Shown here one piece after another: positions 35,723-48,060 of a DNA stretch of 64,000 nt. A program made the position numbers and the translations under genes. The stretch comes from Castor canadensis (lineage: Eukaryota; Chordata; Mammalia; Rodentia; Castoridae): NCBI RefSeq assembly GCF_047511655.1, contig NC_133398.1, positions 38,445,638 through 38,509,637 of the forward strand, read 5' to 3'. The notes under the pieces are model-generated. The model made no database searches. It was not told the DNA's origin and was given only the letters and a program-made list of their open reading frames with translations. Numbering within the stretch: the stretch's first letter is position 1; every line of letters begins with the position of its first letter.

Positions 35723-38625
35723 TACCTTTCAACTTTTCAGTAGACTTTATCCATTGCCTGGGGAATCACACATGGCCTCAGTGTGCCATCCTTAGGTGCC
35801 TTTCTATCGTTTATCTTTGGATAATGAGTTCCTGGCCTGCTTTTAGATATTGCTCCACAATAGGGGAGCCCTGGGCCTTTTCTCTTTGCCTCTGTACTGC
35901 CTAAAATTTCCCAGCTTTTTCCCCACATCCCCAAACTTTGGCTTTTCCACCTGACCATTAATAAGCCCGTATCAATGTTTTACTTCTGGCCAAGTATGAA
36001 GTGTTGGTGTGGCACCTGCTATGGAAGCAGCTCCAGCTCCAGCAGAGCCTGCCAGATGTTGTCCAGAGATTTCTGTAGATACAGAGAACCACACAGTATA
36101 AACCCTGAGATATATTGCAGCCTGTCCTACCAGACCCAGGCCCTCCCTGATCAGGGAAGCCCATTTCAGTCCTCAAAAGGGTGGCAGCATTTTTCTGGAT
36201 CTTGCCCAAAGCTGCTGCAGTGCTCTCTAAACACCAGGTTGATTTACCATTGCTGGAATCCCTCAAAGATCCAGTTGCTCTTGTCCCTGCTGACCAGCAA
36301 CCCCTGCTCTGGAATAGGACATCCCTGACCTGTGTGAATCTCTTCCAAATTGAAGCCCCAGAGGCCAGTGAGGATAGTGGCCTATACTGACTCATTGTGG
36401 CAGCAGGGCCAGTCCACAGTTGCTTGTTCAGGCCAAAGCAATGTGGTAGAGCTACATAGATTACAAATGTGGGAAGACCTCCTAGGGCATCATCCCTGCC
36501 CCCATCTATAGTTGCTGGGACTACATATCACTGATCTGCAGTATTCCAGGGTCCCTGGCAGCAATTTGGTTCCTCTGTCCTCTGGAAGCAAGCCTCTAGA
36601 CTTGCAGGCAGCAATTATCCCCCTATATAGGTCTCAACAGATGCTGTACTGATGATCCTGAGCTGTCTGGGCCATAGCTCAGGGAATCACTGAGAAACTG
36701 GAGACAAGTTTGCCTTCCTGCCAGGGCTGTCTGCTCTCTATTTCTGGCTCTCTCCAGAGCCCTGGCCCTGGCAATAACTAGCCAATCTGTAATCACAGAG
36801 ATGGTGCGTGGGCCTATCTGAACCTCTGACACAATCTTATCTGAACAGCCGCGTATTAAGTTTTGGGTCATGAATTCAAGGTGCCAGTGAGCCTTGTGCA
36901 GACAGCATACAAGTATTCCAGGGTAAAGTATAACTGAATGGAGAAGGTGCTTCTAGAGAGCCAGTCAGATCCTGACAGCATCTTTGTTCCAACTAAATTT
37001 CAACCTGAAAAAGAAATTCCTGGAGATACTTCTGGGGGGAAATCCCATAAAGACAAAGGAGTCCAGGGAACAAATTTTGACTATCCTAAAGAATATCTTC
37101 ACATAGGTGATCTTTAGGAATTTAAGTAACCAAAGAAAACATTGCTCCAGGAACTCCCTACATAACCACATATCCCATGTGACCTAGATTCAGAACAGGT
37201 CTGCTTAAAGTAAGAGCTTGCAGTTCAACTAAAGAAAGTGCAGCAGAGCCAAAGGCAACCTAGTTTCAGAGTAGTGCCCCATGGTTCTGCCCCTGGGCCT
37301 TGGAAATCTCACAACCCAGTGGGGACACTGGGGTCCATGTACTTTGTGTACAGCTAGAGGCCAAATTTTACAACCCAACCTGGAGGATGTCTGGACCCCT
37401 TAGCTCAACCTTTGCAAGAGTGAAAACAGATAAAACAAGGGACCCAGTGAATCACAGAACCATATGTCACAGAGAGGGAGGTGCAACATTGGGGCTTCCT
37501 CCAACCAAATGGACCTCCACTCTGCCAAGGTGCAGGAGCCAGTAGAGACTTGTAAGCAGAATACCAGAGCCTCTGTCCTCCCAAATGTATCCCCAGGATC
37601 TTTCCCAGGTAGAATTTTAGTTTAGCCAAGATGGTTGCCTTGAGTGAGTAGGGGCTGGCAAGGATCTGTCTAATCTGTCGAGCCACTGTCTCCAGTCTCT
37701 CAATTGCTGTTCCATGTTAGCACTTTCACCAATTTCTTCACCTTGAGTTCCCAGAGCATCCTCCAGGATTCCTTGAAGGTAAGAAGACTGGATAAGAATG
37801 ATCTATATGGTCATAAGACTATGCTGAATGATCTCACCCAAACAATGATTCTTGAAAATGCCCAACCTGGGTTGCCCAGACTTTATAAGGTCACACCTTA
37901 CAGTGCCAACTTACTGGGCCATCACTTGCTAGGCCAATCCAAACTTTTCAGGCTCAAGTATTTCAGGACCATGTCTTACAGGGCAAAACTTGGCAGGGTC
38001 AAAATTTTCAGGGTCACACTTTCCAGGGTCAAGAGTTGGAGGGTCTGGTGAGGGAAGACTATACTCACAAGAGCTCTACCTTTCTAGAAGATCCAGAAGT
38101 TGACTTGGGAAATAAGTTGACATTCTTTTCACACTGGATTAATCCTGAAGTGAAATTTCAAATGCATGAGGAACCCATTCTTCTCTGTAAGGCTAAGACA
38201 GTTGCCAAATCTGGAACAAAAGAAGTTGAAAAGAGTCGAACTCTGACCAAAGACCAAGAAGGGGGAGATAAATTGGAGAAGAAAGTAAAGAAACCTGAGT
38301 CTTATTCTCCCTGTACTGAAAAGAAAGCTTGACCTTTGATGTCCACAATGCCTAACAATCAGCTCCAACAACACTTCCTTCTGTTCAACCAATCCTGGCA
38401 TCTGACTCTGATAACTGCTCCAAAAAATTACCTCAACTGACTAGTGCCATCCAACCAGGAAATCTATGCCAAGTCTCAACCCTCATCTCAGTAGACAGCA
38501 CTAGTTTACACAAGAATACCCATTCCAAGCAACTGAAGTTTATAAGTTCCAAACCTCTGCATCCCCCTGACAAAGGCTGTCAACCATCATTTCTGTAACA
38601 TGCAGATGAGGCATGGCATTTTCTA

Positions 38626-38631
38626 AATAAA
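38626..38631 (+). other. Poly(A) signal AATAAA of the left copy
   Basis: AATAAA lies about 290 bp after the last recognisable coding remnant and is followed by a T/G-rich stretch ('tcttctgtttatgtctcc'). The equivalent hexamer in the intact copy is AATATA at 63,141-63,146. Confidence 0.7.
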
Positions 38632-38812
38632 GTCTATGCCTGTGAGCAAAAAATCTTCTGTTTATGTCTCCTTATTTTCAATTCTGTGTGATGGAGGAAA
38701 TAGAAAATACTTCTATGTAGTATAGGTCTTAAATCCACATTTCATTTCAGATATGTTAGTATTCCATGACTCCTCCCAGCTCCGCCCAGGGCTGCAGGTA
38801 AGGAACTTGAGC

Positions 38813-39049
38813 AGAGAAGGGATGGCCCGTATTTAATGTGCTTTTGATAAACACAAAAACACCTCTTCAAGTTGATAAGGGTCTAAGCACACCATGGGAA
38901 ACCTTGATAGAATTCAAGCCTGACCTAGTCTTTCAATGCACATTAAATAAGGGCCTTCCCTTCTCAATAATAATGAAAAGTCAGGAGAGAGTCTCCTGAT
39001 AAATGTCAAAACCAATGGTAGACTCTCCTGACTTTTCCCTCTTATTGAG
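38813..39049. repeat. Cluster of imperfect inverted repeats
   Basis: Arms at 38,813-38,841 and 38,938-38,966 are reverse complements at about 26 of 29 positions, with a 96-bp loop. Next to it, about 38,963-38,989 and 39,023-39,049 pair over 27 positions with four mismatches. The two hairpins share the border at 38,963-38,966. The surrounding sequence (to about 39,190) matches nothing I recognise; it could be an unknown ERV or DNA-transposon piece. Confidence 0.7.
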
Positions 39050-39204
39050 ATCATTAAGGCTAACCCATCCGAGAGCATGTTATGTCCCTTTTGTCTGGTC
39101 CAACCCCCATTGCCTTCCATCTGTATGAAATGAAGGTCTCCTAGAAGATCAGTTGATGAGGAAGTTCCCAAAAGGTTCACAATAAAAATGACAGCGAGAT
39201 GAGT

Positions 39205-39295
39205 TTTTCATTCAGTAATTCAAGTATCCAAGTATTTACTAGGTTTCAGGCACTATGCCAGACATTTGGGAGACCACAGTGAACAAAGCTCTGTG
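39205..39295 (+). repeat. Ancient interspersed repeat fragment
   Basis: 'agtatttactaggtttcaggcactatgccagacatttgggagaccacagtgaacaaa' is of the same old type as 10,940-11,080. Confidence 0.5.
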
Positions 39296-39639
39296 AGCCT
39301 TTCATAGAGCTGATGGACACTGGGGAAGTCATAAAAAGTCATTGGAAGCAATATGACAAGAGCTGGTTAGAAAAAATAGGTGAAAGTATGTAAGGGCACT
39401 TAACCTAGTTGGAAGATGGAGGAAGTTTACTGAGAAGAGCTTATGTTTAGGCTGAGTTTCAAAGGATAAATAGGAGTTAGCCAGGCAGAAAGTGAGGAGT
39501 AAAGAGGATTCCCCAGGCTGAGAGTACACATGAGCAAAGAATGATGTCAAACAAGTGGCATGAATGGTCAGAGAATCGTAACTCACTAAGAAGACCCTGT
39601 ATAGTTAACAAAAAGAAGAATTAAAATGTACAAGTTTAG

Positions 39640-39945
39640 CCAGGTTCCAGTGGCTCACATCTGTAATCCTTGGGAGGCCGCAATTGGGAGGATTGAAGTT
39701 TGATGCCAACCAGGCAAAAAGTTAGTGAGATCCAATCTCAATCAATAGCTGGGAGTGATGGTGTTTGCCTGTCATCCCAGCAACTGTGTGAAACATAAAA
39801 CAGGAGGATCATGGTCCAGGTTGTCCTGGGAAAATGAGACTGTATCTCCAAAATAACCAGAGCAAAAAAGGCTGGAGGCATGGCTCAAGCAGTAGAGCAA
39901 ACACAAAGTCCAAATTCAAACCCCAATACCACCAAAAGAAAAAAA
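39640..39945 (+). mobile_element. Composite SINE
   Basis: It opens 'gccaggttccagtggctcacatctgtaatcc' and ends with the tRNA-like part 'ggaggcatggctcaagcagtagagca...caaaccccaataccacc'. Confidence 0.8.
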
Positions 39946-39959
39946 AAGTTTCAAGTCAG

Positions 39960-42200
39960 ACTAAGGTTATCAGGCTGGAGAATAGATGGCATTCAATTCC
40001 TTCAACAAATATCGAGGACCTACAGGTACTGAACAAAAGAGGAAAAATATCTGTTTCCAAGGAGCTTATACTGGCAGTGTGCTAGAGAGGGAGACAAAAG
40101 AAGCATGAGTAAGAAAATGTTTTTAAGTTGATCAAATAAATGCAAAGAAACAAAGTAAAAGGTATAAGGAAGATTTGAATGGGTACAGCTTTAAATATGG
40201 AGTTCAGGGAAGTAATCATTAAGAACTTAACATGTGAACAAAGACTAAAGGAAGATGAGACAGCAAACCACATGGATAACTAAGGAAAAGGTATTTCTGA
40301 GGAATTTACAGTCACAAATTATAGCTAATGCAGATATCTGGAGGCTGAAGCATGTCTTGCTTGTTAGAAGGAATGAGGCCGTAAGCCTGAAACAGGGTAA
40401 TCAAGGGGAAAAAGTCAAGGATGATGTCAGAGCAATAAGGGGCCTGCTAGGTCAATGCAAGTATGTTGACTCTTACCTTACATAAGTTGAGGGAGGTGGA
40501 ATTAGAGTGTCTGCTTAGATCCGATTTACGTTTTACACAGATCAGGCTATGGTTCTAATAAAACGATCAGGTTGCGTCTGTGGGGCTATAGAGTTGGGTA
40601 GTGGCAGAGGAATTAGTTATGAGGTCACTCTAGTAATAGTAGCAACAGAGGAGATTAGATTTAGATGCTGGGATTCATTTTGAAGGTAAAAATATTAGGA
40701 TTTGCTGATAGATTGGATGTGAACAGTTAGAGGGGAAAAAATCAAGGATGATACTAATGGTTTTGGACTGAACAACTTGAGTTGTCATTAACTGATGTGG
40801 GAAATACTGACATTGGAGTACATTTGATATGTGTTATTGGGTGGTGGTTGAGGATAGGAAATCGGGAGTTCACTTCTGTATAGTTTGAGATGACTGTTGC
40901 ATATCCAAGTGCTTATGCTGATTGGACAACTTGGGCACATGAGCCTGAGTTCAGCAAAGATCCTGGGCTATCAGCAGACAGACAGGTAGACACCTATAGA
41001 TAAGCAAGTAGGTAGGTAGGTCAGTAGAGAGGGGAGGAGGGATTGATAGATAGGCAGGTGGATGGATGTATATAAAACCATGAGACTAGATATGAACACC
41101 GAGGGAGAGATCTAAGGGCTGGACTCTTGGACTCTCCGTTGTTAAGAAATTGTGAAAAGGAGGAACCAGTAATTAGAAAGCACTGGGAAGTAATATAGCC
41201 AGTGAAGTAGGAGGAAAGCTGAAAGAGTTGATATCCTGAAAGCCAAGAGAGGAAAATACTTCAAGGAGAAAATTGTCAACTGAATAAAAAGTTGCCAATC
41301 AGCCAAATAAGATGAGAACTTAGAGTTGACTGTTAGAATGAGCAATAACAGATCATTTATGACCTTGAGAAAAACAGCTTCAGTTGAATGATGCAGTAAC
41401 AGACATGACTTGCATGGATTCATTATAGAATGAAGGAAAGCAACTAGTAAGAGCAAGTGTAATCAACTCCTTCAGGGACTTTTGTTTCAAAGAGGTGCAG
41501 GCAAAGGAGGCAATAGCTGGGAGGGAATCCCAAAAGAGAGGTTTTCGTTGTTGTTTTTTAAAGATGGGAGACTTGATCTATTGGATGTTGATGGAAAAGA
41601 TACAGTGGGGAACTTCTGGAACAATGTTGTGATTGATGCAGAAGTGAAGGAGTGAGTGCAAGTGAAGGGGCTGCATTTGGCAGAAAACAGACACTTTTAC
41701 TGGTGATATTACTGGGGGCATTAATGAAGTGTGGGGAAAAAAGTTTCTCCTACATACAAGTGAGTGTGAGCAATGACCAAGAGATGAATGAGGAGCTGGG
41801 AAGGGGCTGTGGCTGCACTAGGGAGAGGGTGGCTGGAGAGTCAAAGCTAGAAAGGTGGAGGTGGAGAGGGGTTCTGGAAGTTACCATGGAAAGTTTCTAT
41901 TCCAGCCTAAGAAGTTGGTGACAGTGTGAGAGTCCAGGTTGGTATGAAAAGATGGTTGAAGCTGTCAATCATGTGTGTGAAGCATGTGCTCTTGGATCAC
42001 TGGTATAGCAGGAGAGATCCCAGGAAGAGCTCTGAAGGCATGAAGCTTGAGCAAGAACCTGGAATTGGAGAAAGAGAAACAGGGCAGGATGGCATTCTAG
42101 TGCTTAGGGAGGGACCAAGGAGGATTTATTTGGTAGTGGATGAAAGGAGAAAACTGGGAAGCAGGAAGACAAGGGCTGCTCTAGTGAATAGGGTGGACCC
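39960..42200 (+). repeat. Long ancient interspersed repeat
   Basis: It begins with 'ttcaacaaatatcgaggacctacaggtactg', passes 'ggatttgctgatagattggatgtgaac' and 'caaggatgatactaatggttttgg' and runs to about 42.2 kb. This wording recurs in very old mammalian repeats. The several open frames here (for example 41,652-41,921) are by-products. Family not named. A small TAGG/GATA-rich tract lies at 40,978-41,075. Confidence 0.5.
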
Positions 42201-43499
42201 CTGTTGACCACTCTATTATCCCTCAGAAGGTGGCACCTCTGCTGTATTCTTCCAACCTACCACAGAGAAGCCAAGGACTGGGATAAGGGCAGGAAGTGCT
42301 ACATGTTCTTTATGATGTGGTATGAGGGACAGGAGGTGCCCTTTGTTCCTAAGGAAAACTAGGATCAGTCCCCATCCTATCAAAACAGGAGGAAGTAGTG
42401 GCAGGCCCTCACTTTTTAACACAATGTGTCAACTTCTAGAAGGATGCTAAAAGCCCAGATGGGAAGAAGCATGGACATGTCCCTTCTGTGAATGGTGATT
42501 CTGTGCATAAAGGATGAAGGCCCAGCCCCTAGTTGGTCCTCAGGGAGGAGAGACACAAGACCCAGGCCTGCTGAGCCAACACTCTCCAGGTGTTTTCCTG
42601 AAGCATCCCAAAGACCAAAGAAGGTCTTGTGACAGGCACATCCTGGGCAGAGATATTGGGCAGAGAGCCACATAGCAGGGAGACTCGAGGGAGGCCCAGA
42701 ATGAAGGGAATTGACAGGAAGGGTCACAGTGGCCTAAGGTAGGAAGCGGGGTTAGTATGCATACATCCTGGTTTAGGGTGGAACAGGCCTTTCCCATCCG
42801 CCCCCCCCCCCCAAAACAGGCTTCTATCTGCCCCAGAAGATTCTATCATGGGAATTTCAGGCAGATGACCCCTATGATTGCTCAATTTTTTACCCCCTCA
42901 ATCTACCCTATGAGGGAGGTTGTAGGATATGCTGAGCACAGGAGTGAATGTGTGAATTCATTTCCTTGCTTTGTTCACTTCTATCATGCCAGCCCTTTGC
43001 CAGCAGGTGACTAGGTCTCTCTGAGCAGGAGCAGAAACTCCCTGCCCTGTTCAAAATCTCAGTTTGTCAGAGAGCTTCAGACTCAAGGCCGGTTTTCTCC
43101 ATTCATCCACTCAAATTCCAGTTCCTCCCTTCTTCATGCTTGGAGAAGAAAAGAACTAAATTCCCACAAATTCCCATAGCTTCTCAATCTTCCCTTTCAG
43201 CAGACCCATCCATCTTATCCTTTAGTTAACCTTCTCACTGCTGATCTATACTTGCCCTTGTCTGTGCAGATTGAATCCCTAGAAGAATGTTGATATATAT
43301 GAATGCAGCAGTTTAAAAAATAAGTAATAAAAATATTCATATTATGTTCTTCTCTTTTTTTATTTTTTAGAGCAACCTGAGGTTTTCAGAAAAATGGAGT
43401 GGAAAGTAGTCTTCCCCCAGAAAAATCCCTTTCTGCCCCTGGCCAACATACAGCTTCTCCTATTATAACATCTTGCATTATCTTTGTATTCTTGTTACA
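42201..43499. other. Intergenic, nothing recognised
   Basis: It includes a C-run at about 42,800-42,812. No exon or repeat was identified. Confidence 0.35.
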
Positions 43500-43900
43500 A
43501 ATGAGGAACCAACATTGATACATTATTTACAAAGATCCCTAATGTAGGCCACTGATGTTATTGATCTAAAAAGCTTTACAAGGACAGTGACTATTCTACC
43601 AAAATAGAAGCTAAAGGTCATCAAATAGATCAGGGTAAAGGTGGGAGTGAGGGAAGGGGCCAGGAACTCACTTAGAAAAGCTGATGACTGCCACCATGGA
43701 ACTAGTAGAGGAAAGGAAGGGAGATGCATGCAAGAGTGAGATTCTGAAAAGGTTGAAATGATGAGAAGAGAGAACTCCAAAAAGACCCTGAAGTAAGCCA
43801 GAGGTAAGTGCGACAACAGCAACTTTTTCCTTACAAGGAATTCCACTTGGCTGCAGAGACTTGGTTCTGGGCCTGGGGACTGACCGCTCTCCAGAGAGCA

Positions 43901-44157
43901 TCAAAAAATAGCATCACACCACTGTTGAAGACAATAGTATGTCTTCAGACTACTGAAGGACAATAGTGTGTCCTTCAGCCATTCCTGGGAGAAGTCTTCA
44001 TCTTTCTTTAGCACCAGAAACTGACCAGGGAACACATGGATCTTGTCAAAGCCCTTTTCCTCCAGTTTCTTGTCCAGGACTTAGCCAATGCCAGCTGGGC
44101 TCCCCACTGCCTTTTTCCCCCTGAGCTCTGCTTTGAAGTCCTGGTATTTTGGGTTCA
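43901..44157 (-). pseudogene. BANF1: BANF1 (barrier-to-autointegration factor) retropseudogene
   Basis: On the minus strand the frame reads '[20 protein letters not shown]' and then '[14 protein letters not shown]', then 'QWCDAIF' and a stop (forward 43,901-43,903); this is the body of BAF, an 89-residue DNA-bridging chromatin protein. It has no introns, lacks the first few codons, and has an in-frame TAA (forward 44,081-44,083) where BAF has Glu. The segment before 'QWCDAIF' is replaced by unrelated residues encoded by a local duplication. The minus strand beyond the stop, to about 43,500, also looks like 3' UTR, as expected of a reverse-transcribed mRNA. A B1-like SINE abuts the 5' end. The parent gene is elsewhere. 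Confidence 0.88.
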
Positions 44158-44159
44158 GT

Positions 44160-44265
44160 TTTGTTTTGTTTTGAGACAGGATCTTGCTATGTGACTCAAG
44201 CTGGCCTCAGACTCCTAATCCTCCTGTTAGGATTCTAGGCATGTACTACCACATTTGGCTGGGAC
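44160..44265 (-). mobile_element. B1-like SINE next to the BANF1 pseudogene
   Basis: 'ttttgttttgagacaggatcttgctatgtgactcaagctggcctcagactcc...attctaggcatgtactaccac'. Confidence 0.85.
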
Positions 44266-44394
44266 CTTGTCATCTTGATTAGGCTAAATGGCAGCTCAGC
44301 TCCTGTATGGCTCCTCCCACCACTGGGCCATTTCTGCAGATCAGCATTCCCTTTTTTGTGCTATATATGCTATGGATTTTGGCCCATGTACTCA

Positions 44395-44535
44395 CCACTG
44401 GACCATCATACAGCATAATTTCACTCCCCTAAAAGTCCTCTGTGTTCCATCTACTCATTCATCTCTCCCTTTCCACAAACCCCTGGCAACCACTGATTTT
44501 TTTTTTTTCTAATGTGGTAAAAAGATAACATGAAG
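44395..44535 (-). mobile_element. Old L1 3' end, first part
   Basis: 'cataatttcactcccctaaaag...cctggcaaccactgatttt' is a reversed old L1 3' region. It continues after the SINE and young L1 insertions at 45,420. Confidence 0.6.
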
Positions 44536-44544
44536 CATCCCACT

Positions 44545-44775
44545 TTAGTCAATTTTGTTTTCGGTGGGACTAGGTTTTGAACTCAGGGCTTCATACTTGC
44601 AAAGCAGGCACTTTACTGCTTGAGCCACACCTTCAGTACGTTTTGCTGTGGCTATTTTGGAGATGGAGTCTGGCAGACTATCTGCCCAGGCTGGCTTCGA
44701 ACCACAATCCTCCTGATCTCTGCCTTCGAAGTAGCTAGGACTACAAGCATGAGCCATTGGTGCCCTGATCACTTT
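44545..44775 (-). mobile_element. Composite SINE
   Basis: 'ttttcggtgggactaggttttgaactcagggcttcatac' and a B1-like part ending 'actacaagcatgagccattggtgccc'. Confidence 0.85.
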
Positions 44776-44832
44776 AGTCATTTTTAAGTGTAGAATGTAG
44801 TGGTCTTCAGTACATTTAAAATGTTGTGTGAC

Positions 44833-45404
44833 CAAGATAAAAGCGAGTGCACACAAGGAAGCTATGAGGATAGGTAAGACACCTAAAAAATTAGCTAGCA
44901 TTTGTTGCCCTCAACGCAGAGAAACTAAAGCAGATACCTTAAAAGCAACTGAGGCCAATAGGAAAAGGGGACCAGGAACTAGAGAAAAGGTTAGATCAAA
45001 AAGAATTAACCTAAAAGGTAACACACATGCATAGGAAATTAATGTGAGTCAACTCCCTGTATAGCTATCCTTATCTCAACTAGCAAAAACCCTTGTTCCT
45101 TCCTATTATTGCTTATACTCTCTCTACAACAAAATTAGAAATAAGGGTAAAATAGTTTCTGCCAGGTATCGAGGGGGTGGGGGGGAGAGGGAGGGGGCGG
45201 AGTGGGTGGTAAGGGAGGGGGTGGGGTCAGGGCGGAGAAATAACCCAAGCATTGTATGCACATATGAATAATAAAAAAATTAAAATTTAAAAAAAAGATA
45301 TTGGTAAGCTTCAGTCCCAATAAGCTTGGACAAATTAACAAAAGTAATTTTCAAAATGAAAGGCACAGAGTAAAAAGAATAAGGACCAGAAAAAAAAATA
45401 AAAT
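44833..45404 (+). mobile_element. Young truncated L1 with apparent 3' transduction
   Basis: L1 3' sequence runs from 44,833 ('caagataaaagcgagtgcac' just around the junction) to a first A-rich tail at about 45,270-45,297. About 95 bp of non-L1 sequence (45,298-45,390) follow, then a second A-rich tail, and only then the duplicated target site: 'aaaatgttgtgtgac' (44,818-44,832) against 'aaaatgttgtatgac' (45,405-45,419), one mismatch. Old L1 text continues directly after the second copy, which fixes the right border. Confidence 0.75.
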
Positions 45405-45419
45405 AAAATGTTGTATGAC

Positions 45420-46520
45420 TATCACCATTATTTATTTCCAGAACATTTTTTTATCCCAAAGAGAAAATTCTGTACCTTTTAAATAATGAGTCACTGTTAC
45501 CTCTCAACAAATTCAGGCCCTGGTATCTCCATTCTACTGTCTATGTATTTGCCTATTCTAAGTACTTTATGTAAGTGAAATCAGTATTTGTCCTTTTGTC
45601 TGGCTTATTTTGCTTAACATGATTTCAAGGTTAATTCATGTTGTAGCATGTGTCTGAATTTCATTCCTTTTATGGTCAAATAATATTCCAAAGGTCCAAT
45701 AATATTCCATTGTATTATGTGCTATATTTTGTTTATCCACTCATCTTTTGATGGTTGTTTCCAACTTTTGGCTATTGTGAATATTGCTATTCAAACGTTG
45801 GTGTGTAAACATCTGTTTGAGTCCCTGCTTTCTTTTCCTTTGGTATATACCTCATAGTGAAATTGCTGAATCATTACAGTAATTCCATCTTTGACTTTTA
45901 GAGGAATTGCCAAGCTGTTTTCTACAGTAGTTGTATCACTGATTATTCCCACCAGCAATGCACCAGGGTTCCACTTTATCCTTATCCTCATTAGCACTTT
46001 AAAAGAAAAAGAGGTATGAAGTGGCATCTTATAGTGTTTTGACTTGCATTTTTCTAATGACTAAAGTACTTACTGGCCATTTGTATATCTTAGAAGAAAC
46101 TTTTATGCAAGTCTGTTGCCCATTTTTGAACTGGGCTTTTTGTTGTTGTTGTTGATTGCTGATGGTTTTATTATCTCCATAGTTTTACCTTTCCAAAATG
46201 TCATATAGTTGGAATCATACTGCATGCAACTTTTCTAGAATGGCTCTTCCACTTAGTAATACATATTTAAGATTCTTCCATGTCTTTTTATGGATTGATA
46301 CCTCATTTTTTTCTTTGCTTTTTTTTCTGTTCAAGGATCAAACCCAGGGCCATGTGTATACTAGGCACATGCTATACTACTGAGTTATACCAGTCCTCTA
46401 ATTTCCTTTTTATGCTGAGTAATATTCTACTGTGTGGATACATAACAGCTTGTTTATGCATTCACCTTCTGGAGGACATCTTGGTTGCTTCTAAGTTTTA
46501 GTTCTAATCATGAATAAAAC
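45420..46520 (-). mobile_element. Old L1 3' end, second part
   Basis: Reversed old L1 text: 'catgttgtagcatgtgtctgaatttc', 'ttggctattgtgaatattgc', 'ggccatttgtatatctta', and further similar text at 46,195-46,500. A diverged tRNA-like SINE fragment ('ggatcaaacccagggccatgtg') lies at 46,320-46,400. Confidence 0.7.
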
Positions 46521-46548
46521 TAGTATAGTGGGTGCTATCTAAGGAAAG

Positions 46549-46602
46549 AAAGAAAGGAGGAAAAGGGGAGGAAGGAAGGAAGGAAGAAAGGAAGGAAGAA
46601 AT
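46549..46602 (+). repeat. (GGAA)n-type purine microsatellite
   Basis: GAAA/GGAA/GGAG units. Confidence 0.9.
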
Positions 46603-46614
46603 CTATTGACCTAG

Positions 46615-46748
46615 GAAGCTTTATTTATTTGGCCAGAAGGGGGTGCTGAGATACAGTCTTGCTATGGTAGCCCAGGCTGGCCTCCAACTCATAATCCTCC
46701 TGTTTCCCCAGTGCTGAGATTATAGGCATGCACCACCAATCCCTACCT
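46615..46748 (-). mobile_element. B1-like SINE
   Basis: 'gctgagatacagtcttgctatggtagcccaggctggcctccaactc...ttataggcatgcaccacc'. Confidence 0.85.
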
Positions 46749-47318
46749 CCAGCCTTCTTGGAGGTTCTTGAAGTGAGAGGCTGGGTCTATGGTACTTGCT
46801 ACTGCCCACATGCCTCATGAGGTGGTTAAGTGGGAAAGCTTGTCCCCAGCTGAGAGGAACAGACTGACTAGGACGGAGAATGCAAAACTGAACACAACCC
46901 TTCACTTCATATCTTTCTCATGACCAATTACTATTTCCAAGACCACAGTGTTTTCCTCAGAAACCTTTCATGGTATGTTTTTCAAATTTTTCTACTGTGA
47001 CCCATAGTAAGAAATAGAGTTTGTGATGTCTGTACACATATATTTATAAGTGTGTTTATAGATTTATAAAGTAAGCCTACTTCTATGACATGTGGTGTCC
47101 TCTAATATTTTCTATCCTCTCTCCTATTAAAACAACTCTGATAGTGACTCGCTAAAATGTTTTCATGATTTACTAGTGGGTCTGGAATAGCAATTGAAAA
47201 ACATTTTACTTTCTTAACATAGGAATGAAGTTTAATTTAGGCAGAATTCATGTATTGGATACATACTTTTTAGTCTGATCTATGCTCTAGACAATAGCAC
47301 AGTTGAAATGCCTGATCC
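46749..47318. other. Intergenic, nothing recognised
   Basis: No gene or clear repeat. Confidence 0.35.
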
Positions 47319-47319
47319 T

Positions 47320-47645
47320 TCTTTTTTATTAATTTTTGTCAGTACTAGGAGATGAACTCAGGGCCTTGAGCTTGCCAGATAAGTGCTCTATCACTTGAGC
47401 CATACTCTCAGTCCTTTTGCTTTTAGTTTGTTTCTCAGATAGGGTCTTACACTAACTTTGGCCTCAAACTGTGGCCCTCTAACCTCCACCTCCTGAGCAG
47501 CTGGGATTACTGGTGTGAGCCACCAAGCCCAGCTTATTTTTGAGATAAGGTCTTAATAACTTTTGCCCAGGTTGGTCTCAAGCTGTGAACCTCCTATCTC
47601 TACCTCCTGAGTAGCTGGGATTCTGTACCACCATGCCTGGTCTTC
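47320..47645 (-). mobile_element. Composite SINEs
   Basis: tRNA-like part 'cagtactaggagatgaactcagggccttgagc', then two B1-like parts ending 'gtgtgagccaccaagcccagc' and 'gtaccaccatgcctgg'. Confidence 0.85.
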
Positions 47646-48060
47646 ATTATTACTATATTTTAACTTGATGCAGTCGTTGTACATGTTTATGGTGTATGGG
47701 TGTGGCATTGCAAAACATACACAGAATGTGTAATGATTAGATGGAGAGGACTGGCATATCTGTCACTGGAAATATTTCTTTCTGTTGAGAACATTCAAAA
47801 TCTTACTTAGTGAAGAAATCAGGTTACTGACCTTTGCTACCACGAATCTGAAATTTTCTTTCAGACTTGTTAGAGCTCAGAGTTCCGAGATTTATCGACT
47901 ATCCACCTTCTTGGTGTCTCCCCTAAAACTCTTCTCTGATATTTCAAAATATTCAACAAACGGTCAACCATAGTTATCCTATGGTGTTATAAACTATTGG
48001 AACTTATTCTTATAATCCAACTGTACCTCAGTTTACATTTTTTACTAAAGGACTACACTT
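47646..48060. repeat. Old L1 3'-region-like fragment
   Basis: 'tgttgagaacattcaaaatctt' and neighbouring text resemble old L1 3' ends, as at 19,640-19,830. Confidence 0.4.

Noticed and set aside
41652-42207. Two adjacent open frames of 89 and 93 codons
   Set aside because: They lie in the long ancient repeat and read like its non-coding sequence.
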